From contig NZ_QWLD01000011.1 of the NCBI RefSeq assembly GCF_003600155.1, forward strand, positions 20,908 to 84,907: a stretch of DNA of 64,000 nucleotides, given 5' to 3'. The stretch's first letter is position 1, and every line of letters starts with the position of its first letter. This DNA comes from Nesterenkonia muleiensis. Lineage in GTDB: Bacteria > Actinomycetota > Actinomycetes > Actinomycetales > Micrococcaceae. The notes below the pieces were generated by a model. It did not search any database. It saw only the letters and a program-made list of their open reading frames with translations, and had not been told where the DNA came from. Shown piece by piece: positions 8,211 through 19,527 of this stretch. The position numbers and the translations under genes are program-made.

Positions 8211-9715
8211 TATTGCTGCCGCTTGCCCCTGCCGATGTGTTGTCCCAGAGCAATGAGGGTGTCGACCAGGACCTCGACGCCGGACTCCTCAATCGGGAAA
8301 TGCCCAGCGTCCGGCAGCAGCACCAGCTGCTTATCCGCGGCAATGCGGTCGAACCACCGACGGCTGACTCTCACAGGTGTCCAGTCGTCAGCTTCAGGAT
8401 GGACTAGCAGCACCGGGGTGGCCATGGACTCCGGGGCGGTGTGCCGGTAGTTCATATACGAGGCGAGAAAGCCCAAAGGCACCCTCACACCACCTCCGCG
8501 CGGGTCCTGCGCACAAAGCGCTGAGAGTTCCGGATTGCGGCTCATCTTGGACAACGCGGCAACCCAGCTCATCGGAATACGCCGTCGGGTCAATGGGCCC
8601 CTCACCATCCATGTCAGGCATCCACTGAGCGCCCCCAGTTTGCCGAATTTGGTCATGACCGCACGAGCGTGCAGATCCCGTGGATCCAGAAGGCATGTAG
8701 CAGCAACTGCTGACACACGCTCGCCGCGAGCTGCGACCTCGTAGGCGACCATCCCACCGATGCTGGCACCCAGCAGCACCAACGGCCGCCCGTCGTCTTC
8801 AGCATCGACGAAATCGTTCAGCAGGTCCAACCAGTCCTGGTACCTCACAGCGATCGGATCCGGTGATTCCGTTCCCCCATAGAGGGGAAGATCGACAGCA
8901 GCAATCTCAAAGATCTCAGCAGGCAGTATGGCGGCGAAAGGCCATAGAGCAGCAGCGTGGCCACCGGCGCCGTGGATCAGGATCAGCCGGACAGGTGCTT
9001 CAGGTCTCCGCCGCCGCAGAATCCGGACATGGTGTCCTGACCAATCCCAGTAGGTCACCTCTGGGGCAGTTTTGAGCAGTTCCCGGTAGCTGTCGGGGAG
9101 AAAGGCGGCATATCTTTGGTGATCACCATCCATGAGCTCTTCTTCGGTCTCCCTGGTATCTTTTGCCTCGGCCTGAACCTTCACCCGGTCACCGCGATGA
9201 ACGGGCCCAAGCCTACCGGGCTCCTGCAGCGCAGAAGGGAACCCGAAGGTGCTGACCGGGGCCAGGGTTCCCTGCCTCCACTGCTGCAGGACGAGCAGCT
9301 CATGGGGCACCACCGGCTCCGGCGGGTCGTCCAGGCTGACCCAGCGCAGCTCGGCGGCCTTGTCCGGCTCTTGAATGTCAGGCTCTCCCTCCCAGCATCG
9401 CACAGAGAAGAAGAAGTCCACCCGCTCATCGATGGGCCTGCCGTTGCCAGAGGTTCGGTGCCCCACTGTCATCGGCAGCAGGTCTGCCTCACGGAGAGTC
9501 ACTCCGAGTTCCTCATGGGTTTCACGGACCGCAGCCTGGAGCACCGTCTCACCTGTCTCCACATGACCGGCCGCGCCGAATGACCAATGCTCATCCATAT
9601 AGCCGGTGCCACGCCGGTAGGTCAGCAGAACCCGGTCCCGGGCATCCACCAGCAGCACGAAGGCGGCCGGGACCACCTGATACCTGCCCACAGGTTCATG
9701 TTGCACAGCGTTCAT
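8210..9715 (-). CDS. NUDIX hydrolase fused to an alpha/beta hydrolase
   Basis: The 501-aa protein has two enzyme domains. The N-terminal part (about 1-160) carries a complete NUDIX box starting GHVETGE and ending REXXEELGV, so it should hydrolyse a nucleoside diphosphate-linked compound. The C-terminal part (about 195-495) is an alpha/beta hydrolase with the oxyanion stretch HGAGG, the nucleophile elbow GASIGG and a late catalytic His in GHFPIEE. A polar linker of about 35 residues rich in E, R and K joins them. The start is ATG 9715, with GCGAGG upstream, not the earlier in-frame codon. A Met codon after GAAGAAGAGCTC within the linker could also start the second domain separately. Substrates are unknown. 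Confidence 0.82.
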   Translation of the reverse strand: MNAVQHEPVGRYQVVPAAFVLLVDARDRVLLTYRRGTGYMDEHWSFGAAGHVETGETVLQAAVRETHEELGVTLREADLLPMTVGHRTSGNGRPIDERVDFFFSVRCWEGEPDIQEPDKAAELRWVSLDDPPEPVVPHELLVLQQWRQGTLAPVSTFGFPSALQEPGRLGPVHRGDRVKVQAEAKDTRETEEELMDGDHQRYAAFLPDSYRELLKTAPEVTYWDWSGHHVRILRRRRPEAPVRLILIHGAGGHAAALWPFAAILPAEIFEIAAVDLPLYGGTESPDPIAVRYQDWLDLLNDFVDAEDDGRPLVLLGASIGGMVAYEVAARGERVSAVAATCLLDPRDLHARAVMTKFGKLGALSGCLTWMVRGPLTRRRIPMSWVAALSKMSRNPELSALCAQDPRGGGVRVPLGFLASYMNYRHTAPESMATPVLLVHPEADDWTPVRVSRRWFDRIAADKQLVLLPDAGHFPIEESGVEVLVDTLIALGQHIGRGKRQQ

Positions 9716-9861
9716 CTTAACCTCGCTAAGGTAGAGGTTGTGCGACGAGTCACCGTCACTGCGCATAGCGGCATCACTGCATTGAGATGTATCACTGCAC
9801 AGAAATCACTGCACAGAACTGAATCACCGCATAGAGCCTGAGATTGAGGATCGGAACCACC

Positions 9862-12800
9862 ATGACCCCAGAGCCTGCCGCGCCTGATCAGGCGCCGCGC
9901 ATCACGTCACGACGGCTGGCGTCGGCGCTGATGACTGCCGGAGGGCTCACCGCGGCCCTGATCGGCTTTGCCTCAGCCGCTCAGGCTGATACCGAGGAAA
10001 CCCCTGACGAGACAGCCGAAGGCGTCGTCGAGTTCCAGGTTCTGGGCTTCAACGACTTCCACGGCAGGCTCGAAGAATCCGCAGTGGTCATGGCCTGCGC
10101 TGTGGAGCATTACCGTGAACAGAACAGCGGCAATGTGATCCTCAGCGCCGCCGGCGACAGCATCGGTGCGACCACGTTCACCAGTTTCATCCAGGACGAC
10201 GAGCCGACCATCGAGGCTCTCAACGCCATGGGCTTGGATGTCTCCAGTCTGGGCAACCACGAGTTCGACCAGGGGGCTGCCGACTTCGACGAACGCGTCA
10301 TCCCGCTTTCCGACTTCTCCTGGGTCGGCGCCAATGCGCGGGACGCGCAGACCGGTGAGCATCTCTATGAGCCCTACTACATCCACGAGGTCGACGGCGT
10401 GCGCGTAGCCTTCATCGGCCTGAACACCGAGGACATGCCGCGGCTGGTCAATCCCGCCGGAATCGACCACATCGAGTGGACCTCGCTGAGCGACGAGGCC
10501 AACTATTACGCCGAGTACCTCACCGACAACGATCTGGCCGATGTGGTCACCGTGGTCACCCACGAGGGTCTGCCCGGCGGCAGCCTGGACGCCGCAGAGG
10601 GCCAGCCCTTCGGTGAGCTGATCAACAACGCCCACCCGTCCATCTCCGCGGTGTTCTCCGGGCACACCCATCAGGCCTATGCCCACGACGTCGACGGGCT
10701 CTGGGTGGGCCAGGGCGGTGAATATGTGCCCTACTTCGTCTCCTGGGAGGTCAGCTACGACACCGAGGCCGATGAGATCATCAGCTCTGAGATGGAGCTG
10801 GTCGACCTGTGGCCCGGCGGCGACCCGTTCTGCGACAGCCACCCCGAGGTGGAGCAGATCGTGTCCGATGCCGCGGCCGTGGCCGATGAGCTCGGCTCCG
10901 AAGTCGTCGCCGAGGTCATCGGGGAGATCCCCTTCGCCCGCGCCTTCGAAGAGGACGGAGAGTGGGACAACCGCGCTGCCGCCTCCACCATCGGTGAGTT
11001 GGTCGCCGACGCCCAGCTGTGGGCAGTCCAGGAGACCAATCCCGAGACTGATTTCGCCATCACCAACTCCGGCGGGCTGCGCGATGATCTGCCGCTGGGC
11101 GATGTCACCATCCGCGATCTCGGCAACGTCCAGCCGTTCGCCAACACGCTGGTGGTCGGCACCTACACCGGAGACCAGGTCTATCAGCTGTTTGAGCAGC
11201 AATGGCGCGAAGACGGCAGATTCTCCCGGCACGGGCAGTCTGAGAACGTCTTCTACACCTATGACCCGCAGGCTGACCTGGGCGAACGGATCACCGGGGT
11301 ATGGATCGACGGCGAATCCGTGGACCCGGACCAGACCTATCAGGTCGCCATGAACTCCTACATGGCTGCCGGCGGCGACAATCTGCGAGTCGCAGGAGAA
11401 GCCCTGGAACTCCATGACACCGGGCAGAACGACCTGGAAGCCTTCGTGGACTACGGCCGTGAGCTGGGAACCCTGGAGCCTGATCTGGCCCGCGGCGGCG
11501 TCGGGCTTCACTGGATCACCGATGAGGAGGCCACCTACTCCCCCGGTGATGCGTTGGAACTCGATGTCTCTTCGCTGGCCTATGCCCATCCTGACGTGCC
11601 GGTCGGCGAGACCCTGGAGGTGCAGCTGGGCGAGACCGTCACCGAGGAGTTCGAGATCGACCTGACCTACACCGACGACTCCGATGAGCGCGGTCAGGCA
11701 GAGGTCCGCCTGGAGGTGCCCGATGAGACCGGCGAGAACGGCGAACTCCCCCTGGTGCTGACCGAACCGGTCACCGGGACCGAGATCGAGCTCTCCGTCC
11801 AGATCGATGAGGAGACCGCCGAAGAAGCCGGCGACTACGAGATCTCCGAGATCGTCGAAGGCCTCGATGACCATCAGGACACCGGCGATGTCCCGGTGAC
11901 CACCCGCGGAGTGGTCACCGGCGTCTACCCCAGCGAACGCAGCTACTCCGGGTTCTACATCCAGGCCGAGGGCACCGGCGGTCAGCTGGATCTGGAGGAC
12001 CACGAGACCTCTGAAGCCATCTTTGTCTACTCACCCTGGACAGTGGGCGATGAGCCTGGGGAGGCTGAGGTGGAGATCGGCGACTACGTGGAGCTGACCG
12101 GTGATGCCACCGTGCACGAGGCCAGCGGGCAGAAGCAGATCAGCCTCTACCCCGGCTCAGACCAGACACCGCACCACGAGCTGCTGGTGATCGAGGATGA
12201 GGACTTCGACCCGGTGGTGCCCGCTGAGCTTGAGTTCCCCGAGGCCGCTGAACAGCGCGACTCCCTGCTGGGCATGCTCATCGACCCGCAGGGGGCCTAT
12301 ACGGTCACCGACCACTTCACGCTGAACCGGTACGGTGAGATCGGCATTGTGGCCGGCGAGGACCCCCTGTTCAACCCCACCTCCGTGGTGGAGCCGGGTG
12401 AGTCCGCCGCAGAGCTGGCACAGCAGAACCGTGAGCGGCTGGTCTACCTGGACGACGGCGCCACCAATGACTTCCAGAACTCTGACCTGGAGCTTCCCTA
12501 CCTCACCGCCGAAGATCCGGTGCGCGTGGGCGCAGGGGTGGAGTTCGACCACCCGGTGATCGTCCACTACGACTTCGGCGAATACCGGCTGCAGCCCACC
12601 ACCAGGCTGGACGGCCCGCAGGACCCGGCGGCCCCAGCCAGCTTCGAGAACACCCGCAGCGGCAACGAGGCTCCGGCCGAGCGCACCGCCGACCTGCGGA
12701 TCGCCGGGTTCAACGTGCTGAACTACTTCGTTCACCTCGGCGAGGACGAGGAAGGGTGCGAGTACTTCGAAGACCGTGAGGGCAACCCCACCACCACCGA

Positions 12801-13980
12801 TTGGTGCGATGTGCGCGGTGCCTGGAGCACCGAAGCCTTTGAGCGCCAGCAGGCCAAGATCGTCGCCGCGATCAACGCGATGGACGCTGACCTGGTCGCA
12901 CTTCAGGAGGTGGAGAACTCCGGCCACTTCCACGCGCAAGGTGACCGTGACTACGCCCATGCCCGCCTGGTGGAGGCGCTGAACGAGGACCTCGGCCACC
13001 AGGGGTGGGACTATGTGTCCGAGCCTGACCAGGTGCCTCCGCTGGAGGATGAGGATGTGATCCGCAACGGCTACATCTACAAGCCCGAGGCCCTGGAAGT
13101 CACCGATAGCTGGATCCTGTTCGATGAGGGAATCACCGAACTGAACCCCGAGCACTTCGAGGACCTGGACCGCGATCTGGCCGATATCTACTCCAACGCC
13201 CGCGAACCCTACGCTGTCGAGTTCCAACCGGTGGACGGCGAGGACGAGGACAGGTTCATCGCGATCGTGAACCACTTCAAGTCCAAGGGCGCCTCCGGCG
13301 TCGAGGATGACGATCCCAATGCCGACCAGGGCGACGGCCAGTCACCCTGGAACTATGACCGCATCTACCAGGCCCAGGGAGTGCAGGCCTTCGCCGATGC
13401 GCTGATCGAGGCCACCGGCACCGAGAACGTGCACTTGATGGGCGACTTCAACTCCTACGAGAAGGAGGACCCGCTGCAGGTGTTCTTCGACTCCGGTTAC
13501 ACCAACCTCTCCGCAGAGACCGGGAACTTCAGCTATATGTTCCAGGCCGAGGTCGGGTCCCTTGACCACCTGATCTCCTCGCCTGCTGCCGCGGAGTCGG
13601 TCACCCATACCGAGATCTGGCCGATCAACGCTGTGGAGCCGATCGCCCTGGAGTACTCCCGACACAACGGCAGTGCCAGCGACATCTTCCGGCTGGACCA
13701 GTGGCGTTCCTCCGACCACGATCCGATCGTGGCCGATATCGCCTTTGCGGACAGTCCGGCCCCGCCCGCCGATGAGGAGGAAGAGGACGACGCCGCCCCA
13801 GGACCTGGGGAGCCGACAGACCCCGAGGGCCCACCACCGGCTGCGGAGGAGGGCACCGGTGACGGCCTGGCCATCACCGGTGCCGCGATCGGCGGAGTGC
13901 TTCTGGCGGCCCTGCTGCTGATGGGCCTGGGAGCCCTGGTGCTGCGGCTCTCCCGCCGTGAACTCAGCGCTCTGGACTGA
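9862..13980 (+). CDS. Cell-surface bifunctional 5'-nucleotidase / endonuclease-exonuclease-phosphatase with LAITG sorting signal
   Basis: This 1372-aa exported protein probably scavenges phosphate and nucleosides from extracellular nucleic acid. In order: signal peptide (1-45); calcineurin-like metallophosphatase with FNDFHGR (about 63), GDSIG, GNHEFD (about 131) and SGHTHQ (about 266); 5'-nucleotidase C-terminal domain with NSGGLRDDLP (about 393-520); an OB-fold-like region around 675-780; an EEP nuclease domain from RIAGFNVLNY (about 946) to SDHDPIVADI (about 1286). An acidic stalk follows, then LAITG (about 1336), a hydrophobic segment and RLSRRELS, a pattern suited to class E sortases. 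The ATG at 9862 is preferred over TTG 9844, which would place a GAGGA box within the coding region. All metal ligands that I can check are present. Confidence 0.9.
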   Translation: MTPEPAAPDQAPRITSRRLASALMTAGGLTAALIGFASAAQADTEETPDETAEGVVEFQVLGFNDFHGRLEESAVVMACAVEHYREQNSGNVILSAAGDSIGATTFTSFIQDDEPTIEALNAMGLDVSSLGNHEFDQGAADFDERVIPLSDFSWVGANARDAQTGEHLYEPYYIHEVDGVRVAFIGLNTEDMPRLVNPAGIDHIEWTSLSDEANYYAEYLTDNDLADVVTVVTHEGLPGGSLDAAEGQPFGELINNAHPSISAVFSGHTHQAYAHDVDGLWVGQGGEYVPYFVSWEVSYDTEADEIISSEMELVDLWPGGDPFCDSHPEVEQIVSDAAAVADELGSEVVAEVIGEIPFARAFEEDGEWDNRAAASTIGELVADAQLWAVQETNPETDFAITNSGGLRDDLPLGDVTIRDLGNVQPFANTLVVGTYTGDQVYQLFEQQWREDGRFSRHGQSENVFYTYDPQADLGERITGVWIDGESVDPDQTYQVAMNSYMAAGGDNLRVAGEALELHDTGQNDLEAFVDYGRELGTLEPDLARGGVGLHWITDEEATYSPGDALELDVSSLAYAHPDVPVGETLEVQLGETVTEEFEIDLTYTDDSDERGQAEVRLEVPDETGENGELPLVLTEPVTGTEIELSVQIDEETAEEAGDYEISEIVEGLDDHQDTGDVPVTTRGVVTGVYPSERSYSGFYIQAEGTGGQLDLEDHETSEAIFVYSPWTVGDEPGEAEVEIGDYVELTGDATVHEASGQKQISLYPGSDQTPHHELLVIEDEDFDPVVPAELEFPEAAEQRDSLLGMLIDPQGAYTVTDHFTLNRYGEIGIVAGEDPLFNPTSVVEPGESAAELAQQNRERLVYLDDGATNDFQNSDLELPYLTAEDPVRVGAGVEFDHPVIVHYDFGEYRLQPTTRLDGPQDPAAPASFENTRSGNEAPAERTADLRIAGFNVLNYFVHLGEDEEGCEYFEDREGNPTTTDWCDVRGAWSTEAFERQQAKIVAAINAMDADLVALQEVENSGHFHAQGDRDYAHARLVEALNEDLGHQGWDYVSEPDQVPPLEDEDVIRNGYIYKPEALEVTDSWILFDEGITELNPEHFEDLDRDLADIYSNAREPYAVEFQPVDGEDEDRFIAIVNHFKSKGASGVEDDDPNADQGDGQSPWNYDRIYQAQGVQAFADALIEATGTENVHLMGDFNSYEKEDPLQVFFDSGYTNLSAETGNFSYMFQAEVGSLDHLISSPAAAESVTHTEIWPINAVEPIALEYSRHNGSASDIFRLDQWRSSDHDPIVADIAFADSPAPPADEEEEDDAAPGPGEPTDPEGPPPAAEEGTGDGLAITGAAIGGVLLAALLLMGLGALVLRLSRRELSALD

Positions 13981-14098
13981 TTCCGCCGCACGCGCACCCG
14001 GGGCCGGTGGAAGATCCGTGGTGTGCGGACGTCGTCATGGAGGTTATCCGATGGTGACCACATCACGATGATCGTTACATTATTTGCTCAAATTCACC

Positions 14099-14127
14099 TT
14101 GAATTGCTTTCGCAAAGAGTCTAGTGT
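14099..14127 (+). promoter_or_regulatory. Sigma-70-type promoter of the repeat surface protein
   Basis: TTGAAT at 14099-14104 and TAGTGT at 14122-14127 are separated by 17 bases, 50 bp before the ATG at 14178. The rest of the 13981-14177 gap shows nothing else I can name. Confidence 0.55.
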
Positions 14128-14177
14128 CGTGGTGAGCGCTTCAACTCAACAGAAATCTACGCGAGGAATGACTCACC

Positions 14178-15383
14178 ATGACACGCACACCGGCATCCAT
14201 ACGACTACTCACTGCTTTCGGCGCAGCCTCCATCCTCATCCTGACAGCGCCTGCCGCCGCGCAGGCCACCGAGCCGGAGCGTGATCAGCTCTCCGAGGAC
14301 ACCTATGGCGGCGTCACACTCGGCGAGGGTGCCGGTTCCTTCCCGGTGGACAGCGAGTTCGACCTCATGCTGGCCGCCGACGACTTCGAGATTCCAGACT
14401 CGGTGGAGATCTGGGCGCTCTCCCCCGAGGGCGGCTCCATCCTCATCGGTTCCGGGGAGACCGAGTCAGAGACGTATCAGAACCCGGGCTCGGACACCTA
14501 TCCCGAGATCAGTGTGGAGCTCATCGAAGTCAACCTTCCCAGCGCTGAGATTCCGACCTCCGAATGGTACGCGTTCACCGCTGTGGACTCCTCCAGCGGA
14601 GACCTGATCACATGGACCGCCTACCCAGTGGCACTAGACGATGACCCGCGGGACTTTGTGGGACAGCCCACTGATATCTGGCCGGTGCCCGACCACAACG
14701 AGAACACCGAACCCAGCAGCGATTCGCCCACTCTGGAGGTCCTGACGGAGGACACCTACGGGCTGGTCAGCATCCTGCGGGATGAGCCGGTGATTCCCCT
14801 GGACCAGGAGTTCACCGTGGAAGTCGAGACCTCATTGGCCAACATCGACCTCTGGCTGCTGCCCCCGGGCGGCGAGGAGGCGGTCTTCCTGCCCGCCCAG
14901 CTGGCCGACGACGGCGCCGAGTACCCGCAGTGGAGCACCTCGGTCAGCAGCGAGGACGTCGAGTACAACGGGATCTACGGGCTGGTGGCCACCAATGAGT
15001 CCGACGGTCTGATCGGCTGGACACCCTTTGGGCTCAGTGCCGACGGTGAGTCCCTGCAGCCGGGCGACCCCGGTGTCCACGAGACCGAAGCCGGCTACTC
15101 CGACCGCAGCATCTGGCCCATCCCCGACTCCGTGGCCGGCCCCGATGAGGGCCAGACCGGCGAAGGTGAGGCCCAAGAGCCCGAGGACGCGGAGACCGAG
15201 AGCCCAGAGCCCACTGAGACGCCCGAGCCGGAGGACACCGAGGAGACCGAGCCGACTGAGTTTGAGGAAACCTCGGATACTGAGAGCACCACCCACTGGA
15301 TCATCGGCCTGGCGATCGCCGGCGGTGTGCTGATCATCGCCGGACTCATCTACCTGGTCCGCACCCGCCGCAGCGCCGCCTGA
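14178..15383 (+). CDS. Exported acidic surface protein with two tandem repeat domains and C-terminal membrane anchor
   Basis: I recognise no named family. The 401-aa protein has a signal peptide (cleavage probably after AQA at about 31). Two related domains of about 130 aa follow: each begins L(S/T)EDTYG (about residues 36 and 195), passes through a PxDxEF turn, contains a WALSP / WLLPPGG strand, and ends with IWP(V/I)PD. Then comes an E/P/T-rich stalk (about 315-370), a single transmembrane segment (about 374-394) and RTRRSAA as stop-transfer. No LPXTG motif is present. The start is supported by GAGGA 13 bases upstream and by the promoter before it. It may be a wall-layer or adhesin-like protein; its position after the surface nucleotidase may be coincidental. 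Confidence 0.82.
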   Translation: MTRTPASIRLLTAFGAASILILTAPAAAQATEPERDQLSEDTYGGVTLGEGAGSFPVDSEFDLMLAADDFEIPDSVEIWALSPEGGSILIGSGETESETYQNPGSDTYPEISVELIEVNLPSAEIPTSEWYAFTAVDSSSGDLITWTAYPVALDDDPRDFVGQPTDIWPVPDHNENTEPSSDSPTLEVLTEDTYGLVSILRDEPVIPLDQEFTVEVETSLANIDLWLLPPGGEEAVFLPAQLADDGAEYPQWSTSVSSEDVEYNGIYGLVATNESDGLIGWTPFGLSADGESLQPGDPGVHETEAGYSDRSIWPIPDSVAGPDEGQTGEGEAQEPEDAETESPEPTETPEPEDTEETEPTEFEETSDTESTTHWIIGLAIAGGVLIIAGLIYLVRTRRSAA

Positions 15384-15418
15384 GCCGCATGCCCTTCTGC
15401 GGCGGCGGCGGGATCAGC

Positions 15419-16552
15419 TCAGCAGTTCGTGGTCGGTGAGACGGTGGCAGCCACGCGCTGGAAGGATTTGAGGTCCACGTAGCCGCAGGAGGCCATCGCG
15501 TGGCGCAGCCCGCCCATGAGGTTGGAGGAGCCGTCGGTGTGATGGCCTGGGCCAAGCAGCACTTCTTCCAGGGAAGCCACCGTCCCCACCTTGGTGCGGT
15601 GCCCGCGCGGGAAGACCGGATGCACCGCCTCTGAGCCCCAGTGCCAGCCCCGGCCAGGAGCCTCTGCCGCCCGTGCCAGGGTCGCCCCCAGCATCACCGC
15701 ATCGGCCCCCATAGCCAATGCTTTGACGATGTCCCCGGAGGAGCCCAGTCCGCCGTCGGCGATCACATGCACATACCGTCCGCCGGACTCGTCCAGATAG
15801 TCCCGGCGGGCGGCGGCGATGTCACTGATGGCGGTGGCCATCGGCACCCGGATGCCCAGGGCGCGGTGGGTGGTCGTCGCACTGCCCCCGCCGAAACCGG
15901 CCAACACCCCGGCAGCACCGGTGCGCATCAGATGCAGCGCAGGCGTATATCCGGCAGCTCCGCCGACGATCACCGGCACATCGAGCTCATAGATGAACTC
16001 CTTGAGGTTCAGCGGATCCTGGGTCTCTGAGACATGCTCGGCGGAGACGGTGGTCCCGCGGATCACGAACATATCCACCCCGGCGTCCACCACGGTCTGG
16101 TAGAACTCCTTGGTGTTCTGCGGGGTCAGGGAACCGGAGACGACGACGCCGGCCTCGCGGATCTCTGCCAGCCGGGCGGTGATCAGTTCGGCTTTGACCG
16201 GCTCGGCGTAGATCTCCTGCAGCCGCCGGGTGTTGGCCGGGGAGATCTCTTCGGCCTCAAGGTGAGTGATCTCCTCCAGCACCGGCTCGGGGTCCTCGTA
16301 ACGGGTCCACAGGCCCTCCAGGTTGAGCACGCCCAGACCTCCGAGCCTGCCCAGGCTGATCGCCGTGGCCGGCGACATCACCGAGTCCATCGGCGCGCCG
16401 ATCACCGGCATGGAGAAGGTGTAGGCGTCGATCTGCCAGTCCAGCGAGACATCCTGCGGACTGCGGGTGCGGCGTGACGGGGTGAGGTTGACGTCGTCGA
16501 GCGCCCAGGCCCGGCGCCCGGACTTGGCCAGTCCAATCTGAATCTCGTTCAC
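15419..16552 (-). CDS. guaB3: GuaB3 family IMP dehydrogenase-related protein
   Basis: This 377-aa TIM-barrel protein belongs to the GuaB3 branch that lacks CBS domains. FSMPVIGAPMDSVMSP near residue 48 and IADGGLG near 250 are typical of the IMPDH/GMPR fold. At the catalytic loop, where IMPDH has GPGSICTTR, this protein reads GGGSATTTHR, so the nucleophilic Cys is replaced by Thr; its only cysteines are near the C-terminus. It is therefore unlikely to act as a normal IMPDH. The start is GTG 16552, preceded by AAGGAATGAGGA. It lies 14 bp after guaB in the same direction and is probably cotranscribed. The physiological reaction is not settled by sequence. Confidence 0.9.
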   Translation of the reverse strand: MNEIQIGLAKSGRRAWALDDVNLTPSRRTRSPQDVSLDWQIDAYTFSMPVIGAPMDSVMSPATAISLGRLGGLGVLNLEGLWTRYEDPEPVLEEITHLEAEEISPANTRRLQEIYAEPVKAELITARLAEIREAGVVVSGSLTPQNTKEFYQTVVDAGVDMFVIRGTTVSAEHVSETQDPLNLKEFIYELDVPVIVGGAAGYTPALHLMRTGAAGVLAGFGGGSATTTHRALGIRVPMATAISDIAAARRDYLDESGGRYVHVIADGGLGSSGDIVKALAMGADAVMLGATLARAAEAPGRGWHWGSEAVHPVFPRGHRTKVGTVASLEEVLLGPGHHTDGSSNLMGGLRHAMASCGYVDLKSFQRVAATVSPTTNC

Positions 16553-16566
16553 TGATTCCTCATTCC

Positions 16567-18117
<1,551 letters not shown>

Positions 18118-18311
18118 TCAGACATGCGTCAACAAGTCTACTGGCAGTGCCATTCCTACCGAGCGAGAAAGCCCGCTCGGCCTTCTGCGGGGCAGGCGGT
18201 GGCGTCGTGCTTGTGGACAATGTGACGCCGTGTGAACTTAACTCTGCGGAGAAATGAAGATTTCGCGCATAGTAGATACTGAGCACCGCACACAGACCGA
18301 AAGGCACACCG

Positions 18312-19502
18312 ATGAGCACCGAAGACACCATCTCCTCAGACCCGCAGCCGGGGCGGAGGAACTCTGGACTGAAGACCGGGATCACCGTGGTGGCCGTTGC
18401 CGCACTGGCAGGCACCGCAGGCTTCGCGATCGCCAACTCCACAGGCGGCGACGACGCCGAGACCACCGCTGCCGGCGGCTCGGGTGCCACGGCAGGAGAG
18501 GCCGCCTCCACCGTCACCGCCGCGGAGATCCCCGGCGAGAACCGCGGCTTCGACGAGGTTCATACCGACGAGCCTCTGGTGACCACCGACTGGCTGGCCG
18601 GCCGGCTGGAGGAGGGCGAGCTCTACGACCAAGGCATTGTGCTGGTGGATGTCTCCGAGGACCTGGCCAGCTCTGAGCTGACTCCCTACTCCGAGGCGCA
18701 TATCCCCCAGGCTCAGTATCTGGAGTGGTCCCAGGAGTTCACCCAGCCCAATACCCGGGAGTTCATCAATCAGGACGAGTTCACCGAGCTGGCCCAGTCA
18801 CTGGGCATCAACGACGACACCACGGTGATCCTCTACGGCGACAACAACAACTGGTTCGCCGCCTATGCCGCATGGGTCTTCAACCTCTACGGGGTCGGCG
18901 ACGTCCGCCTGCTCGACGGCGGCCTGCACAAATGGGAAGCCTACGACGGCCGCGAGCTGGTCGAAGAGGTCCCCTCAGTCCCCGAAGGCGATTTCGAAGC
19001 CCTGCCGCAGAACCACGATATCCGCGCCTTCCAGCCCGAGGTCCTGGAGATCGCTGAGCAGAACGCCGAAGCAGACGGCGAGGCAGCAGCCGGGGTGAAC
19101 CTGATCGATATTCGCTCCGCCGGTGAGCACGACGGTGAAATCGGGGTCGACCCGGACATCTTCGAAGGTGAGGGTGCCTCCATCTGGGGGCACATCCCCG
19201 GTTCGGTCAATGTCACCTGGACCGAGATCGTCGACGACGAGACCGGCGAGTTCCTCCCTGGCGAGGAGATCCGGGAGATCTACGAGGAGGCCGGAGTCGA
19301 CTTCGACGACCCGAGCGTGGCCTACTGCCGCATCGGCGAGCGCGCCTCCCACACCTGGTACGCCCTGAGCCAGATCCTGGGCGAGGACGTCGCCGTCTAT
19401 GACGGCTCCTGGACCGAGTGGGGCAACAGCGTCGGCGTTCCGGTGGCCAACAACACCGGTGAGCGTGCCGGCCTCTGGGGCCAGTCGGGCAGCTCTGATT
19501 GA
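18312..19502 (+). CDS. Membrane-anchored tandem rhodanese (thiosulfate sulfurtransferase)
   Basis: The 396-aa protein has an N-terminal hydrophobic anchor (about 22-43) and an acidic linker, so the enzyme should face outside. Two rhodanese domains follow. In the first (about 95-215) the Cys position is Asp (LYGDNNNWF), as is usual for the inactive half. The second (about 245-385) carries the active-site Cys339 in YCRIGERASH. Sulfurtransferases of this type move sulfane sulfur from thiosulfate or 3-mercaptopyruvate. The next gene is a thiosulfate-type transporter, so the pair probably handles reduced sulfur. ATG 18312 follows GAAAGGCACACCG, a modest ribosome-binding site. Confidence 0.9.
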   Translation: MSTEDTISSDPQPGRRNSGLKTGITVVAVAALAGTAGFAIANSTGGDDAETTAAGGSGATAGEAASTVTAAEIPGENRGFDEVHTDEPLVTTDWLAGRLEEGELYDQGIVLVDVSEDLASSELTPYSEAHIPQAQYLEWSQEFTQPNTREFINQDEFTELAQSLGINDDTTVILYGDNNNWFAAYAAWVFNLYGVGDVRLLDGGLHKWEAYDGRELVEEVPSVPEGDFEALPQNHDIRAFQPEVLEIAEQNAEADGEAAAGVNLIDIRSAGEHDGEIGVDPDIFEGEGASIWGHIPGSVNVTWTEIVDDETGEFLPGEEIREIYEEAGVDFDDPSVAYCRIGERASHTWYALSQILGEDVAVYDGSWTEWGNSVGVPVANNTGERAGLWGQSGSSD

Positions 19503-19527
19503 TCCCCGCCGCGCAATAAGGCCCATC

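Noticed and set aside
9973..12003. A 676-aa open frame opposite the surface nucleotidase
   Set aside because: Antisense of conserved metallophosphatase motifs; no start site or homology.
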